A stretch of 64,000 nucleotides of DNA from Aphrocallistes beatrix (taxonomy: Eukaryota > Porifera > Hexactinellida > Sceptrulophora > Aphrocallistidae): NCBI GenBank assembly GCA_963281255.1, contig OY725502.1, forward strand, positions 310,001-374,000, in the 5' to 3' direction. Below, one piece after another: positions 11,901 to 21,076 of the stretch (position 1 is the stretch's first letter; every line of letters starts with the position of its first letter). Position numbers and translations under genes: made by a program. The notes under the pieces are model-generated. The model ran no database searches. It saw nothing but the letters and a program-made list of their open reading frames with translations, and was not told where the DNA came from.

Positions 11901-14900
11901 ACACAAGAGTTTTCAGAAAAAAACTGAACCACCAATCATCGTCCTGCCTCGGATCATCGTTACCAATCCTTCAGGAAAGAATGTAGAATTTGGTATAAAA
12001 CCTAAACTCAAAGTGAAGTTTCGGACCGGACAGAATTTAGATTTCAGACGAATCAAATATGTCAAGAATCTGAAATTGGTCGGAGTAAGAGCGAGATCTG
12101 TGTAATCAGTCCGCTAGCTCTCCCTATATCTACCAATACAACTCAATGTATTCGATTTCACGTCTTAAACAGAAAGAATTTCCTCACTATATGATATTAC
12201 ATTCCATAAAAGCAATTCGTTGTTAGTAGAGTGCGGGATTCCCGCCTTTTTGGAATACGGTTCCAAATTAGTTTAGCATAACTTCCTACCATAAATATCA
12301 CCTAGTTCGAAACTAACTACGGTCGACTCTCGTTAGTATGTACGTATACCAGGGACGTTTGACGTAAAATCGCGTGCCACAATTTGGTGGCGGTGGTTAT
12401 CAAGTTACGATGAAACCGATTGAACCATAAAGCGATTTGAGTAAACTAAACAAAATCTCAGAATTCTACGCTACAAAACCATCCATGGTTATATAGTATA
12501 AAATCTAATTCAACTCACGCCTTTATTCTCCTGTGTGTATGTGACCACGATAGTCCGTCTCTTGGTGTTGAATCTGAGCACTCCTTGGCATTCCTGCTTC
12601 AGATCTTGTTGGCAAGGTATCGTCACACGAAACTTCCACTCTACAAATGCAATACAACGATATGAGAGATAGAATTATAACAGATTACACGGTGCAACTC
12701 ACTGAGTACTTAACCCATTTCCCGATTACTAGAATACTAGTTACAGTATTAATTTAGCGGTTATTAAGCAATCCATGGTACTAATTTTTGGTAACTGGCA
12801 TTGCCTAAGTATATAGAATATTATGGTACACCATATATATAATTCTATTTTGAGATCGCGTCTCTAACAAAAGTTCTAATTTTAGGCTTACTCTACAGAG
12901 ATCTTGGGTGAGGATTATTATTTAATATTAATAATACCGGGACTGACCTTCTCCAATAATCTGCTCGAACCGGCTTTGCCATTGAATGCGGTCCTGCTCG
13001 CTCACGGCAGAGAGAACGTGCGTGGAGCGTTTAGTGAAGAGGAGAACTAGGTAGACTCCGTCCTTACTCCCAACGGAGGCGGACTCCATGGCTAGGACGG
13101 AGGAGAGACTCATGTCTAGGATCACTCCGTGAGATGGGTTGGAGAGCCAGGACTGGAGGGAGAGTTTCGTGAGTGTTAGACTGTAGTTCTCTGAAGAATG
13201 TAGGATTAACACAGCTCATGTTCCCAATAAGGACAACCAATACGTCTTACATGCTGGAAGCTTCACAACCTTACACAACTAAATTTAATAAAGAATTCGG
13301 CTTATTCATATCGGGCAATCGGTCGAAACTGAAATATCCAGTCGTTTTAGTGACGTCATTATTTACAAATACTAAAATAGTACATAGTCACTGAGTTTGG
13401 AAATTTGAGATTTTCCGATGAAGTCTTCGGAATGCTTAGAGGAATGTTCGTAACATCCACACATGCAGGAGTGTAGACCAGCGGCGTTCCACCACTAATT
13501 CCAAAGAGATAGCGCTTTTTCCTTGACGGATCGGTAAACTATCTTTTTAATGTAAATTCTCTCTTTTCTTGAGTTTCCTTATTATTTCGCAATACAGTCA
13601 GGTTCGCTTAATATGAACATTCTTTTATTATGAACAAACTCCCTGGTCCCAATTCAACAGGATCCATAGGATTTGTATTAGGTTGAGTTCGCTTAATATG
13701 AAGTCTCCTATTATGAACAGACTTTTTGGTCCCAAGGTGTTCATAATAAGCGACCCTGACTGTATTATGTAGGAGAGGCGATCGCTAAATTATTTGACAA
13801 CATTTATAGATATACAGTCAGGGTCTCGTATTGTGAACCACCAGGAGACCAAAAAATCTGTTCATAATAGAGATACTTCATATTAAGCGAACTTGATTCA
13901 ATACAAATCCTATCTAAAAAATGAAATTGGGACCAGGAGGTTAGTTCATAATAAACGAATGTTCATATTAAGCGACCCTGACTGTATTCATGTCTTAACA
14001 ACATTTTAGCGTAAAATACCATTTACAGGCGCTCCTCACTTTAATTCAGAGCACTATGACATTGCCTACGTGTGAGCTACACAGAGTACGGTTGCTATGA
14101 AGAGAAATGGTAATGCGGACTTTTCGAAAAAGGAAATAGTTCGAATTGCAGATTTAGGAATTAGTTCGACTTTTTATCATTAGGATTAATGGTGTGTTTT
14201 TTTCGAACTATTTCCTTTTTTGGAAAGTCGAACTATTTCCGGTTTTTGTGCGAACTATTTCCACCATACCCAATGAATGAATGACCATCAATGTCCTCGA
14301 AAGTGAGGTACTCTTTTAAGGGATCAATTAAGTCTGAAACTTTCATCAATTTTTGAATTAGGCATAGCCCCCTAAGACAATGCCCGCCAACAGACTCTTA
14401 CCATGGATGAAAAGAAGGCGAAATACTTAATTACTCTTACAATCTATAGCAAATTACCATTGCTGGCTAATATCACTGCAGTTAGTCTGTACCACTAAAG
14501 AAGGAAGGAAGGAATACAGTAAATTATGAATGATAATAATGCCAGTACAGTACACCCTCACTAATCCGAACACGGAAACATATAATAATATTTTGAATCG
14601 AAGTTACAATATTCTAATAATACAAATTTATTATCGTTAAGCCCCTATTGAATTAGTGTTATTATTTAATCAGGACAAATTCACTAATCCAAACGATTTT
14701 TCAAATTGTTAGACGAAACTGTTCGGATACGCGGAGGGTGTACTCAGGGGAGGTCCCAAAGGGGGGGCATCAGGGGAATTTGCTCCGAGTTTGATTCTGC
14801 GGCCCGGATTTCATTCGATTACCTAAGCCAAAATCGTAGGAAGGCCCCCGGATTAGTTTTCTTTGGCCCCGCCTCGCCCCGGTTTGGAAAATTCCTGCGA

Positions 14901-15240
14901 CCCCCCTGGGTGTCCTGTATGTAAATCAGGACCGTACACCGGTCCGGTTGGTCCGGTTTCAAAAATAAGTAAAATAAATTGAAACGTCCTATAATGATTA
15001 TAGAAAATATCGATATTCAGCATCAATTCCATACCGAAATTAGGCGGGCCCCAAATAGAGTGTTTTGGAAGAGTCGCGGGCCATCAAATTTAGTCTCGTG
15101 GGCCCCAAATGGCCCGCGGGCCCCAGGTTGCCCACCGCTGGATTAGACAATGCTTAGTGTCATTCAGTCAGTGAGAGACTAACCTCTTGTTGAATCCAAT
15201 ATTTGAGAGTTCCTTGGCAGATAAGGCGCGGCTGTGACAT
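5969..15240 (-). CDS. DOK: DOK/IRS-type docking protein: PH + PTB + long Tyr/Pro-rich tail (14 exons)
   Basis: Exons, 5' to 3' on the minus strand: 15184-15240, 13373-13538, 13190-12948, 12640-12519, 10895-10690, 10024-9918, 9677-9522, 9165-8951, 8652-8313, 7886-7284, 6929-6763, 6700-6533, 6309-6046, 6007-5969. All junctions use GT/AG and the phases close to 950 codons plus stop. Residues 1-155 form a PH domain: QGTLKYW, KKRYLFGISG, VYLVLLFTKRSTHVLSA, then a C-terminal helix with DRIQWQSRFEQII. Residues 156-265 form an IRS-type PTB domain: EWKFRVTIP, LYHWTLKSIKSFGAND, CYFCFNTTQADQILTVF. The rest is disordered, Pro/Ser-rich, with likely SH2-docking tyrosines such as IHYEVAD, NYDHLSP and RLYHFPSP, and a basic patch KKRSRSR. 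Such proteins recruit SH2 partners to receptor tyrosine kinases at the membrane. The first two junctions are the least certain; DOK versus IRS is not resolved. Confidence 0.8.
6985..7277. repeat. (TTTG)n microsatellite in a DOK intron
   Basis: About 290 bp of TTTG units with interspersed TTCG and TTTA variants. It lies inside the 354-bp intron between exons 7886-7284 and 6929-6763. The overlapping FVCLFVCLF-like open frames are by-products of the repeat. Confidence 0.95.
7930..8220. repeat. Dispersed repeat C in a DOK intron
   Basis: Related in inverted sense to 16945-17150. Shared pieces include 'aaatttcgtctcattag', 'atgtaaggaacggaa', 'gggtgaaaatgagg' and 'tgattgagaaa', ending in 'ccagggacgaaa'. 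Class unknown; it may be a short non-autonomous element. Confidence 0.65.
9312..9447. mobile_element. Small TIR element with TGTCCCGC motifs
   Basis: Ends CATAGGTGCCAAC and GTTGGCATGTATG are inverted at about 10 of 13 positions. The interior repeats TGTCCCGC. It lies in a DOK intron. The target duplication is not clear, so the superfamily stays open; hAT-like is the best guess. Confidence 0.5.
10112..10310. repeat. Dispersed repeat D, copy 1
   Basis: Matches 56410-56605 over about 190 bp. Shared landmarks are TTTTAAGCCCGAAAGTGTT, AGGAGCGTGAAAAT, 'tattataatg' and 'gaaaatttatg.gtttgaga'. One copy is in a DOK intron and the other in an alpha2delta intron. Confidence 0.7.
10472..10680. repeat. 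Dispersed repeat A, copy 2
   Basis: Same element as 757-970, in the same orientation, here inside the DOK intron between exons 10895-10690 and 10024-9918. It ends only about 10 bp from the splice donor of the PTB exon. Confidence 0.75.
11424..11435 (+). promoter_or_regulatory. TATA-like box of the nested gene
   Basis: GGAATAAAAGGG lies about 32 bp before the ATG at 11467. It fits the compact-promoter pattern of other genes here. Confidence 0.4.
11467..12105 (+). CDS. Basic Asn-rich protein nested in a DOK intron
   Basis: 212 residues in one open frame, on the strand opposite the DOK-type gene and wholly inside its 1.6-kb intron 4 (10896-12518). Two Mets start the frame (MMSESYERAK). Residues 5-75 form a charged, likely helical region (EEELWKMKMKALEREEDVSR). 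Residues 80-93 are an almost pure Asn run encoded by AAC/AAT repeats. Then come a Ser/Lys-rich segment (SGSKKKKSSQSKKAVRFRSQ) and a basic C-terminus with PPIIVLPRIIVTNPSGK. It is likely nuclear or nucleic-acid binding from charge alone, but I recognise no domain. The Asn run will be length-variable. Confidence 0.6.
   Translation: MMSESYERAKRFNFKEEELWKMKMKALEREEDVSRKSHIFHIEKVRNTKWKSLQQIKASMNHASKIQISEKIFQKTDDKNKNKNNNNNNNNNNTSGSKKKKSSQSKKAVRFRSQSPSNSGDRKSRLQSPPKKNRLAVEEKKTKFGHKSFQKKTEPPIIVLPRIIVTNPSGKNVEFGIKPKLKVKFRTGQNLDFRRIKYVKNLKLVGVRARSV
13595..13762. mobile_element. P1 MITE, copy 2
   Basis: Ends CAGTCAGGTTCGCTTA and 'ataagcgaccctgactg', flanked by TA on both sides. It lies in intron 1 of the DOK-type gene, 52 bp from the next copy. 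Confidence 0.85.
13815..13984. mobile_element. P1 MITE, copy 3
   Basis: Flanked by TA and nearly identical to 2909-3078, including GTTCATAATA phrases and the ACCAGGAGG motif. Second of two adjacent copies in intron 1 of the DOK-type gene. Confidence 0.85.
14104..14272. repeat. Inverted-repeat element with CGAACTATTTCC motifs
   Basis: The 12-mer CGAACTATTTCC or its complement occurs four times within 140 bp, once inverted at the left and three times at the right. The outer ends 'aaatggtaatgcgg' and 'ccaccatac' pair weakly. Probably a decayed MITE in DOK intron 1. Confidence 0.4.
14548..14744. mobile_element. Pogo-type MITE, family P2 (CAGTACACCCTCRCTAATCC)
   Basis: Left end CAGTACACCCTCACTAATCC after TA; right end GAGGGTGTACT. 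Related copies lie at 20687-20955 and, as a fragment, at 43575-43656. It has no coding region and lies in DOK intron 1. It abuts a G-rich hAT-like fragment (14745-14925) that seems to have replaced its last bases. Confidence 0.75.
14930..15140 (-). mobile_element. hAT-type MITE (GGTGGGCAACCTGGGGCCC end)
   Basis: It reads inward from CAGCGGTGGGCAACCTGGGG at 15140 on the minus strand, followed by alternating GGGCCC / GGCCATTTGGGG blocks, a widespread hAT MITE pattern. Its AT-rich interior is shared with 63170-63360. It ends 43 bp from the first coding exon of the DOK-type gene. Confidence 0.7.
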
Positions 15241-15324
15241 ATGCAGAGAGCTAATAGATTATTTAATATGTATTTAGCGAGAAATAATCAGGTCAGAATC
15301 TAGCACGGTACCGGATATAACATA

Positions 15325-15607
15325 CTGTCCAACCCTCCCGATTTCGTCCCGCCGGGAGCTAAATAATCCCGATTTGACCTATTTTCTCCGTATTTGACCG
15401 ATATTCTACATTGTTAATTCAATATTTCCCTCAACTTTAAGACAATAACCAATAATTGATAAATATTTACTTAGAAATTCGAATATTTGCTATATAAAAA
15501 ATTGAACATCCAGTCTGCCATGAATAATATAACCCAAATTTTGGGTTCAAATTTTACGGTCTGGCCCACGTTAGAATCCCGATTTGAAGTAGCTACTAGG
15601 TCGGACA
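15325..15607. mobile_element. TIR element, CTGTCCAACCCTCCCGATTT end
   Basis: The left end CTGTCCAACCCTCCC and right end 'ctaggtcggacag' give a short inverted terminus (CTGTCC[A/G]ACC). The interior repeats 'cccgatttg'. It lies about 85-370 bp upstream of the DOK start, in its likely promoter region. hAT-like by appearance, with no clear target duplication. Confidence 0.5.
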
Positions 15608-15905
15608 GAATGCATGTATAATCGAACAGTAGTCGGACCTTGAATAATCGTCTGAAAGGTAAGCAATTGTTTCTCGTTACTTTTAGTTTCGAATGTTGAG
15701 TAACTAATCAAATGATATTTACTCCACAAATAGACTTATTTCACAACTACTATGTCTGCATAGAAATATTGAGGTTTATCAGTTTTGGCAAGTAGCAGAT
15801 ATAACACAAATTCTAAAAAAGAAGTGAATAAAAGAGCTCATCTTTACGATATGTATAATCATAGTTCCGTTGCGCAATATATCCATGGTTCCGGTTGACT
15901 AGACA

Positions 15906-16526
15906 TCAGTAGTTAGGCCTAGCAGTTCTCACAGCGGCTACAGAGAGCGCGTGATTTGATTGGCTCTCTTCCACAAACGCAACATCCAGGCGAATACTTG
16001 GATGGGTAGGATCCTCCGATTCGAAAAGTTGTACAAACCCCCCCGGGGCATAAACAAGGTCCAAGAGCGCCGATTCGAGCACTTCAGGGCGGACAGGGGC
16101 CGGTTCCTCTGTGGGTTCCCATCCGACTGGAGGCGAAGAAGGGGGACTGATTAAAAACTGTTTCTGGGGTTTGGGTACCCGTAGGTACCTATGTGTCCAG
16201 GGGGTAGTGACGAGTCTGAGTGATTCGACACGAATAGGCCCATGGGACATGAACTGTATATTATCCAGTTCCTCTCTCGCCAACTGAGCTTCTCCCGGTC
16301 TGTGGAACACGACACATACCTTAGAGATGGAAGAGAGGTAATGGAATGCTGTCCTGTCTCCGTATCGGTGGAACAAGGTTTCCAGTTGGTTACGCAGATG
16401 CTCGCTGCGGACAGAGAATATAGCCTGTGGGAGTCTGGAGACGAACAGACTCTCCTCGAACAGAAATCCCTCCGTCTCTGACTCCAAATAGTCCATCTCA
16501 GGGCAGAGATAGTCGTACCCACTCAT
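15906..16526 (-). CDS. RCAN: Calcipressin / regulator of calcineurin (RCAN)
   Basis: 206 residues in one exon. Residues 26-118 fit the RRM-like N-terminal domain (LFVSRLPQAIFS, SSISKVCVVFHRPGEAQLAR). Residues 124-136 carry FLISPPSSPPVGW, the near-invariant calcipressin signature that contacts calcineurin. Residues 176-182 (PSIRLDV) sit where vertebrate RCANs have their PxIxIT-like strand, and the tail TARPNY matches the TRRPEY end of the family. The Ser pair inside the signature is the usual phosphorylation site. Known role: a cytosolic feedback inhibitor (and sometimes facilitator) of the Ca2+/calmodulin phosphatase calcineurin. Vertebrate genes are multi-exon, so the single exon is notable. 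Confidence 0.95.
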   Translation of the reverse strand: MSGYDYLCPEMDYLESETEGFLFEESLFVSRLPQAIFSVRSEHLRNQLETLFHRYGDRTAFHYLSSISKVCVVFHRPGEAQLAREELDNIQFMSHGPIRVESLRLVTTPWTHRYLRVPKPQKQFLISPPSSPPVGWEPTEEPAPVRPEVLESALLDLVYAPGGFVQLFESEDPTHPSIRLDVAFVEESQSNHALSVAAVRTARPNY

Positions 16527-16691
16527 GCTATGCTATAAAGTACTGAGAGAATTCATTACGTGAACAAAATTCAGCGGGTGTGGGGGAGGTGAGTTCCTCC
16601 TTTCTCCAAGGGTCACTTTGGTACGGACGTTATGCAATGTAAGCTAATTACTTGTTTACCATCCCAATCCATCTCAATTTCTGAGGTATTG

Positions 16692-17296
16692 AAAAGTCGA
16701 GAGAGCATGCTCGTTAAGTCCAGAGAGCATGCTCCTTACATTTATACCTTCTTTATATTCAAAAAAGGTACAAGTATTTACTGATTTGAATCTACTACAT
16801 GCGCCCTAGATACTATACTTCCCATACGGAGTATCACCTATAAAAATCCTGATGTAAAATTGGTTTAAATTATTTCGAGTTTCATATATGTAATAACTTC
16901 CTACTATTATAAGTAGGTATGATGCTGGTAACCAATGGAGGAATGGCGGAACTTTCGTCCCCTGAAATGCCCTTTTCGCACCTATTGATTTCTCAATCAA
17001 AATGCCTCATTTTCACCTTTTTTTCAAACATATTCCACTCCAAAAGCCTCAATTTCCGTTCCTTACATATTAGTGCCCGTTTATTTTAGTCTCTAATGAG
17101 ACAAAAATTCCGGGACGAAAATTCCAGGGACGAAAGTTCTGCTTACCCCAATGGAGTATATAACGAGCATGCTCTCTCGACCTAACGAACATGCTCTCTC
17201 GACCTAACGAGCATGCTCTCTCGACCTAACGAGCATGCTCTCTCGACTTAACGAGCATGCTCTCTCGACTTAACGAGCATGCTCTCTCGACTTTTT
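16692..17296. mobile_element. Element with inverted 22-bp subterminal repeats
   Basis: The left side has two copies of AGAGAGCATGCTCSTTA (from about 16694). The right side has six head-to-tail 22-bp units AACGAGCATGCTCTCTCGAC in the opposite orientation (17158-17296). Between them lies a copy of repeat C (16945-17150). The unit contains the palindrome GAGCATGCTC. Multiple subterminal repeats in inverted orientation suggest transposase-binding arrays of a non-autonomous element. Confidence 0.6.
17158..17296. repeat. 22-bp tandem repeat, six units
   Basis: The unit is ACGAGCATGCTCTCTCGACY, with TTA or CTA as spacer. Copies differ at one or two positions. It forms the right subterminal array of the element at 16692-17296. 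Confidence 0.9.
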
Positions 17297-17739
17297 ATTA
17301 TAAGCAATTTCTAGTCTATTACTACAGGACTAGCACCCCCTTATTTTAATGGATAAAACCGGTTTTCCAATCCCTTTAATGGACTAAACAGTACAGAGAG
17401 AAAAATATTTTCAGAACGTTACAGCATAACTAGTTTATCTGATTCTATTAAGGTTGGTGTTTCCTATGGGACACTTGTTTTTTAGGTGTTTCCCATGGGA
17501 CACTTGTTTTTTACTAAAAATGTGCCCAAATTGCTTTTTTATCATTTTTAGATCCTTATAGGGGTTCTAAACAATAATTCCGATTTTTATAACTCCAGCC
17601 CCAATATTTCGCCACTTTGAGCCACTTGTATCACCTGGTGTCGCTTTAAAAACGACACATTTTAAATGCGAAATGTCACACAGCTATACCTTCTTTTAGC
17701 AGTACCAGATCATCTTTTTAATAATTTTGCACTCACTCT

Positions 17740-18735
17740 GATCATGCTGGTCATACCAACCAACGTTTGGCTGGTTTAAATCAAATGTTCCGAATCCAAC
17801 GAGTCGTTACATTGGCTCCAGAAATCTGATAATATAGGCAATATTGTGTGTGGAGACACCAGAATCAGTGATGGCCATTCGTCTATTCATGCAATCATGT
17901 TTGAAGAGTTTTCGTGGACATCCTCCCTTCGGGAGGTCCGCAAATATTCTTATAAAGTACTCTTATACAGAGCTATCGCATGGTGTATAGCAGTTTTCGA
18001 CTGTTTAGTGAGAGATGTTATAGCTCTTTCGCTCCTTCCATTTTGAAAATGAGTAATAATTTGTGCCTCAATATTGGAGTAAGATTCGATTCTACTCCAC
18101 GAAGATTTTATGAGTTAGTTATATATATTTGTAAGAAACAATTTTAGCGTGATTACATGATATTATGACTTGGTAAAACGAAAATTAGTACAACAGAACG
18201 TCTGTTATCTGAAATCCAGTTATCCAAAGTTCCAAACCCTCTCAGTTCAGCATCAATGATACTTAATCGAACATTTCCTGCCATAGATGTTAGGTTTAAG
18301 CCATTCTTTGATAGAGGAGATCCCCTAAGAGACGACTGAGGCAAACACAAAATGTTCCACAGGGCACAAGCAAGTAAATATCGTTTGTTAAGTTATTGGT
18401 AATGCTCTTTACTTATATAGTCTATATATATGGTATAAAACTAAGTTTGTTAACTGGGTTATTTGATATTGAGAGATAATTTAGAATTCATTAGAATATT
18501 GAAATATCCATTAACATTGATATGTTACAATATCTTGTGATCAGCAACTTCTTAGAATTTGAATGAATGGTTATGTCTATCTCTGAATTAACTGGAAGCA
18601 TGACTTGTCCCCTAAGCAGTTTAGAGCTGAGTTAATATTGTGTCAGAGCAGGTGGACATTCCAAAGAATAATTAAAGCTATATTATTAGAATAATGATCC
18701 GAAAGCAGAAGCAATCAGAGTTTCACGTTCACTTT
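17740..18735. repeat. 1-kb repeat R, copy 1 (no insertion)
   Basis: Its left 200 bp and right 550 bp match 46240-47480 in inverted orientation at high identity. Landmarks are ATGGCCATTCGT, CAAACACAAAATGTTCCACA and GCAGGTGGACATTCC. A segment of about 230 bp (17950-18180) is absent from the other copy, while that copy carries a Tc1/mariner insertion missing here. Class unknown. Confidence 0.75.
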
Positions 18736-18971
18736 ATTACTATATTGTAGAAGAATTGATTGTTAATAAGTAGGTGATTTTTAGAGGGGTAAAAAACGAA
18801 AAATTAGATAATAAAAACATTCAGAAGTGCCCTTAAACGGCCACTGAAAATCACCAAATGTCACAAATATGACTTATTGCGCAATCACATAGTAACTAAT
18901 CTTCAACATGGATATGCATACTTTGACACCATCCTTACAATTAAAACTCGATCAATCTATATATACATATA

Positions 18972-19463
18972 CAAGCGAGCTTCGCTTGCTTGCGCTGCGC
19001 GGCTGGCGGACACTTTGTGTCCGCCAGAGGCTCCCTTTGGTCGTCTGGGGTCACATTGGTTATGTATAATGGAGATACCATCTCTAAATACGTCTGTCCT
19101 ACTGTTATAATCTATATCGCACGAAAAAGCACCAAATTTATCAATTTTTAAAATTTTGATGAGTAATGATGACGTCATAACAAAGTGATGAGTCATCATT
19201 TTTTGATAGTTGTATGCGCACAATATGTGAGGTATGTTAGTATACAGATTATATTAATTTTTCAGCCTTCTATAATGACTGAGTTATGCTCGAATAACCG
19301 TATTGCTTACCTTTTAAAGATGTGACAATGATGTCATAATTCCATGATGAGTCGACATTTTGCTCTGAGCTCAGACTTACTGGAGCCATAACCAAAATAC
19401 TCCCACATGCCAAAAATCAGCTTTCTACCACCGGTCGTTTCTTCAATCAATTCATTACAGAGA
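18972..19463 (-). mobile_element. Hx1a repeat (reverse), preceded by the E segment
   Basis: Reading minus, it starts CTGTAATGAATTGATTGAAG, runs through the CRE and AP-1 containing body, and ends in the GC-rich tail with hairpin GGCGGACACAAAGTGTCCGCC-type arms and CAAGCGAAGC. An E segment (TCCTTACAATTAAAACTCGA) stands at 18929 in the plus orientation, so body and E point in opposite directions here, unlike copies at 27.3, 37.0 and 44.4 kb. Confidence 0.75.
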
Positions 19464-19513
19464 TATATATACCCTTACTTAAAACTCGATTAATGTAGTA
19501 TATTTATTTATTC

Positions 19514-19618
19514 ACAAGCGCGCTTCGCTTGCTTGCGCTACGCGGCTTGCGGACACTTTGTGTCCATCTGAGGCGCACTAAAAATGACCATATTTTTAAA
19601 ATTTTGATACGTAATGAT
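19514..19618 (-). mobile_element. Hx1a 3' end, cut off by the numt
   Basis: The GC-rich terminus begins at 19514 and about 100 bp of body follow before the sequence changes abruptly to mitochondrial DNA at about 19619. An E segment stands just before it at about 19467. The body is not resumed on the far side, so either the numt replaced it or it was already truncated. Confidence 0.65.
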
Positions 19619-19620
19619 AA

Positions 19621-19688
19621 CAAAAAATAATTTAATATTAAAATCTTGTTTTTACAACACAATACATAAAGGAACATCCTTTTTTTTG
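19621..19688 (+). pseudogene. trnV: Numt: mitochondrial tRNA-Val (UAC)
   Basis: Folds by eye: acceptor CAAAAAA with TTTTTTG; D-arm TTTA/TAAA; anticodon loop TTTACAA with UAC; T-arm AAGG/CCTT. The AT-rich, short-arm form is typical of animal mitochondrial tRNA. It is part of a nuclear copy and is not expected to function. Confidence 0.7.
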
Positions 19689-19691
19689 GAT

Positions 19692-19759
19692 GGGATTTTA
19701 GTTTAACGAAAACATTAATATTGCTAATTAATAATATAAGCTCAAAACTTATAATTTCC
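19692..19759 (+). pseudogene. trnA: Numt: mitochondrial tRNA-Ala (UGC)
   Basis: Acceptor GGGATTT pairs with AATTTCC with one mismatch and one G-U; D-arm GTTT/AAAC; anticodon stem TTAAT/ATTAA with loop ATTGCTA (UGC); T-arm ATAAG/CTTAT. It lies between the tRNA-Val copy and atp6, as expected for a continuous mitochondrial fragment. Confidence 0.75.
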
Positions 19760-19791
19760 AAAAGCTACTTTTATCCTATTCTTCATAACAA

Positions 19792-20433
19792 ATGAATAAC
19801 TCCTATTTTAACTAGTTTAACATATCAAAACTATTTTACATAAAACTCAGGGAAACCATATTCAGCTTTAGAAACCTTTCTCTCGTATTAATATTAACAA
19901 TACTAATCATAATCTTAATAGAAAAAAGAATTAAAATAATAATAAGGCGAACCACTACCATATACAAAATAATATTTACAATGGCACACACTCTAACTAA
20001 AGATCATCTAAACCTAAAAATAAAAACACTTCTACCTTTTATTTTTAACTTACTTATTCTCCCAACAACAATAAACTTAACAGGACTACTACCGTACGCT
20101 TTAACCACTACTTCTCACATAATAGTAACCTTTAGCCTCTCTTTCACAATCTTAATAAGAAGAACAATAAAAAGAATACAAAATTTTAAAAGAAATTTTA
20201 TAAGAATATTAACACCACAAAGTGCTCCCCTCATATTTGCACCCTTCTTAGTCATAATAGAAACAGCAAGCTATCTAACACGAGCAATTTTTCTAGGAGT
20301 ACGTCTAGCAGCTAATATTTCTGTAGGACACCTCTTATTAACCATACTTTTAAGATTTTCTTTCAACATATTACTCTCTAAATTTTTTATCCACCATTTA
20401 CTTATCAGACAGAATCAAAATTCACTAAATTAA
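19792..20433 (+). pseudogene. atp6: Numt: mitochondrial ATP synthase subunit 6
   Basis: Starts MNNSYFN, the usual atp6 opening, and runs in one frame to TAA at 20431, about 213 residues. Codon 8 is TAG (19813-19815) where related proteins have Gln. Many AGA codons fall where ATP6 proteins have Ser, so the source mitochondrion reads AGR as Ser. The core TPQSAPLIFAPFLVIIETAS and GVRLAANISVGHLL is poriferan/cnidarian-like rather than bilaterian. In its mitochondrion the protein is the proton-channel 'a' subunit of ATP synthase. Here it is a nuclear copy flanked by nuclear repeats. Confidence 0.9.
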
Positions 20434-20588
20434 ATGAATAAATACCATCCATATCACTTAGCAGAGCAAAGACCATGACCAATAATAGGAAGAATAAGAG
20501 CATTCTCAATAACAACAGGAAGAGTTCTATACTTCCATTTCTCATATAAACCTCTTCTAATACTAGGGTTTTGCTTTATCTATGATTA
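20434..20588 (+). pseudogene. cox3: Numt: 5' fragment of mitochondrial cox3
   Basis: ATG abuts the atp6 stop with no gap. With TGA = Trp and AGA = Ser it reads MNKYHPYHLAEQSPWP, the conserved COX3 opening, then about 35 more residues. Homology then stops, either by truncation or a frameshift near 20588. The contiguous order trnV-trnA-atp6-cox3 supports a single DNA-level transfer. Confidence 0.85.
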
Positions 20589-20686
20589 ACACCCCATATT
20601 CTCAAAGCACCTATTCCCTCAATTTAAGATTCTAATCTCTTATGGTTTGGCCAGGAGAAAATCATCGAGAAAAGATATAACATAAC

Positions 20687-20955
20687 ACGGTACACCCTCG
20701 CTAATCCGAACAGCTCTGTACCAATGATCGAAAAAATCGTTCCGATTAGTGAAATATCACTAATTCAATGGGGTATTAACTATAATAAATTTTTATTGTT
20801 AGAATATTAAGGATAATATTTTGTTATGATTGCTTCTTTAATGAGGTTTCTCAATCTTATTGAAAGATATACGTAATATTATATACGTTGATAAGATTAT
20901 ATTTTGGGTGTTCGGATTGTAAGAATGAAGTGTTCGGATTAGCGAGGGTGTACTG
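20687..20955. mobile_element. P2 MITE, copy 2
   Basis: Left GGTACACCCTCGCTAATCCG; right CGGATTAGCGAGGGTGTACTG followed by TA. Longer than the copy at 14548, with an extra AT-rich centre and a second internal GTGTTCGGATT phrase. It sits about 100 bp downstream of the numt. Confidence 0.8.
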
Positions 20956-21076
20956 TAGTATATTATAGCCACTCATTTCAGAAGTTGACCACTATAGTAC
21001 ATAGTATGCTACAAACTTGGCCACCCACATTGCCGAATGCCATCTTGCCGAAATGTGCATGCGTACTAAACCTACT

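Noticed and set aside
17158-17296. CRISPR-like array
   Set aside because: The units are contiguous 22-mers without unique spacers, in a eukaryotic repeat region.
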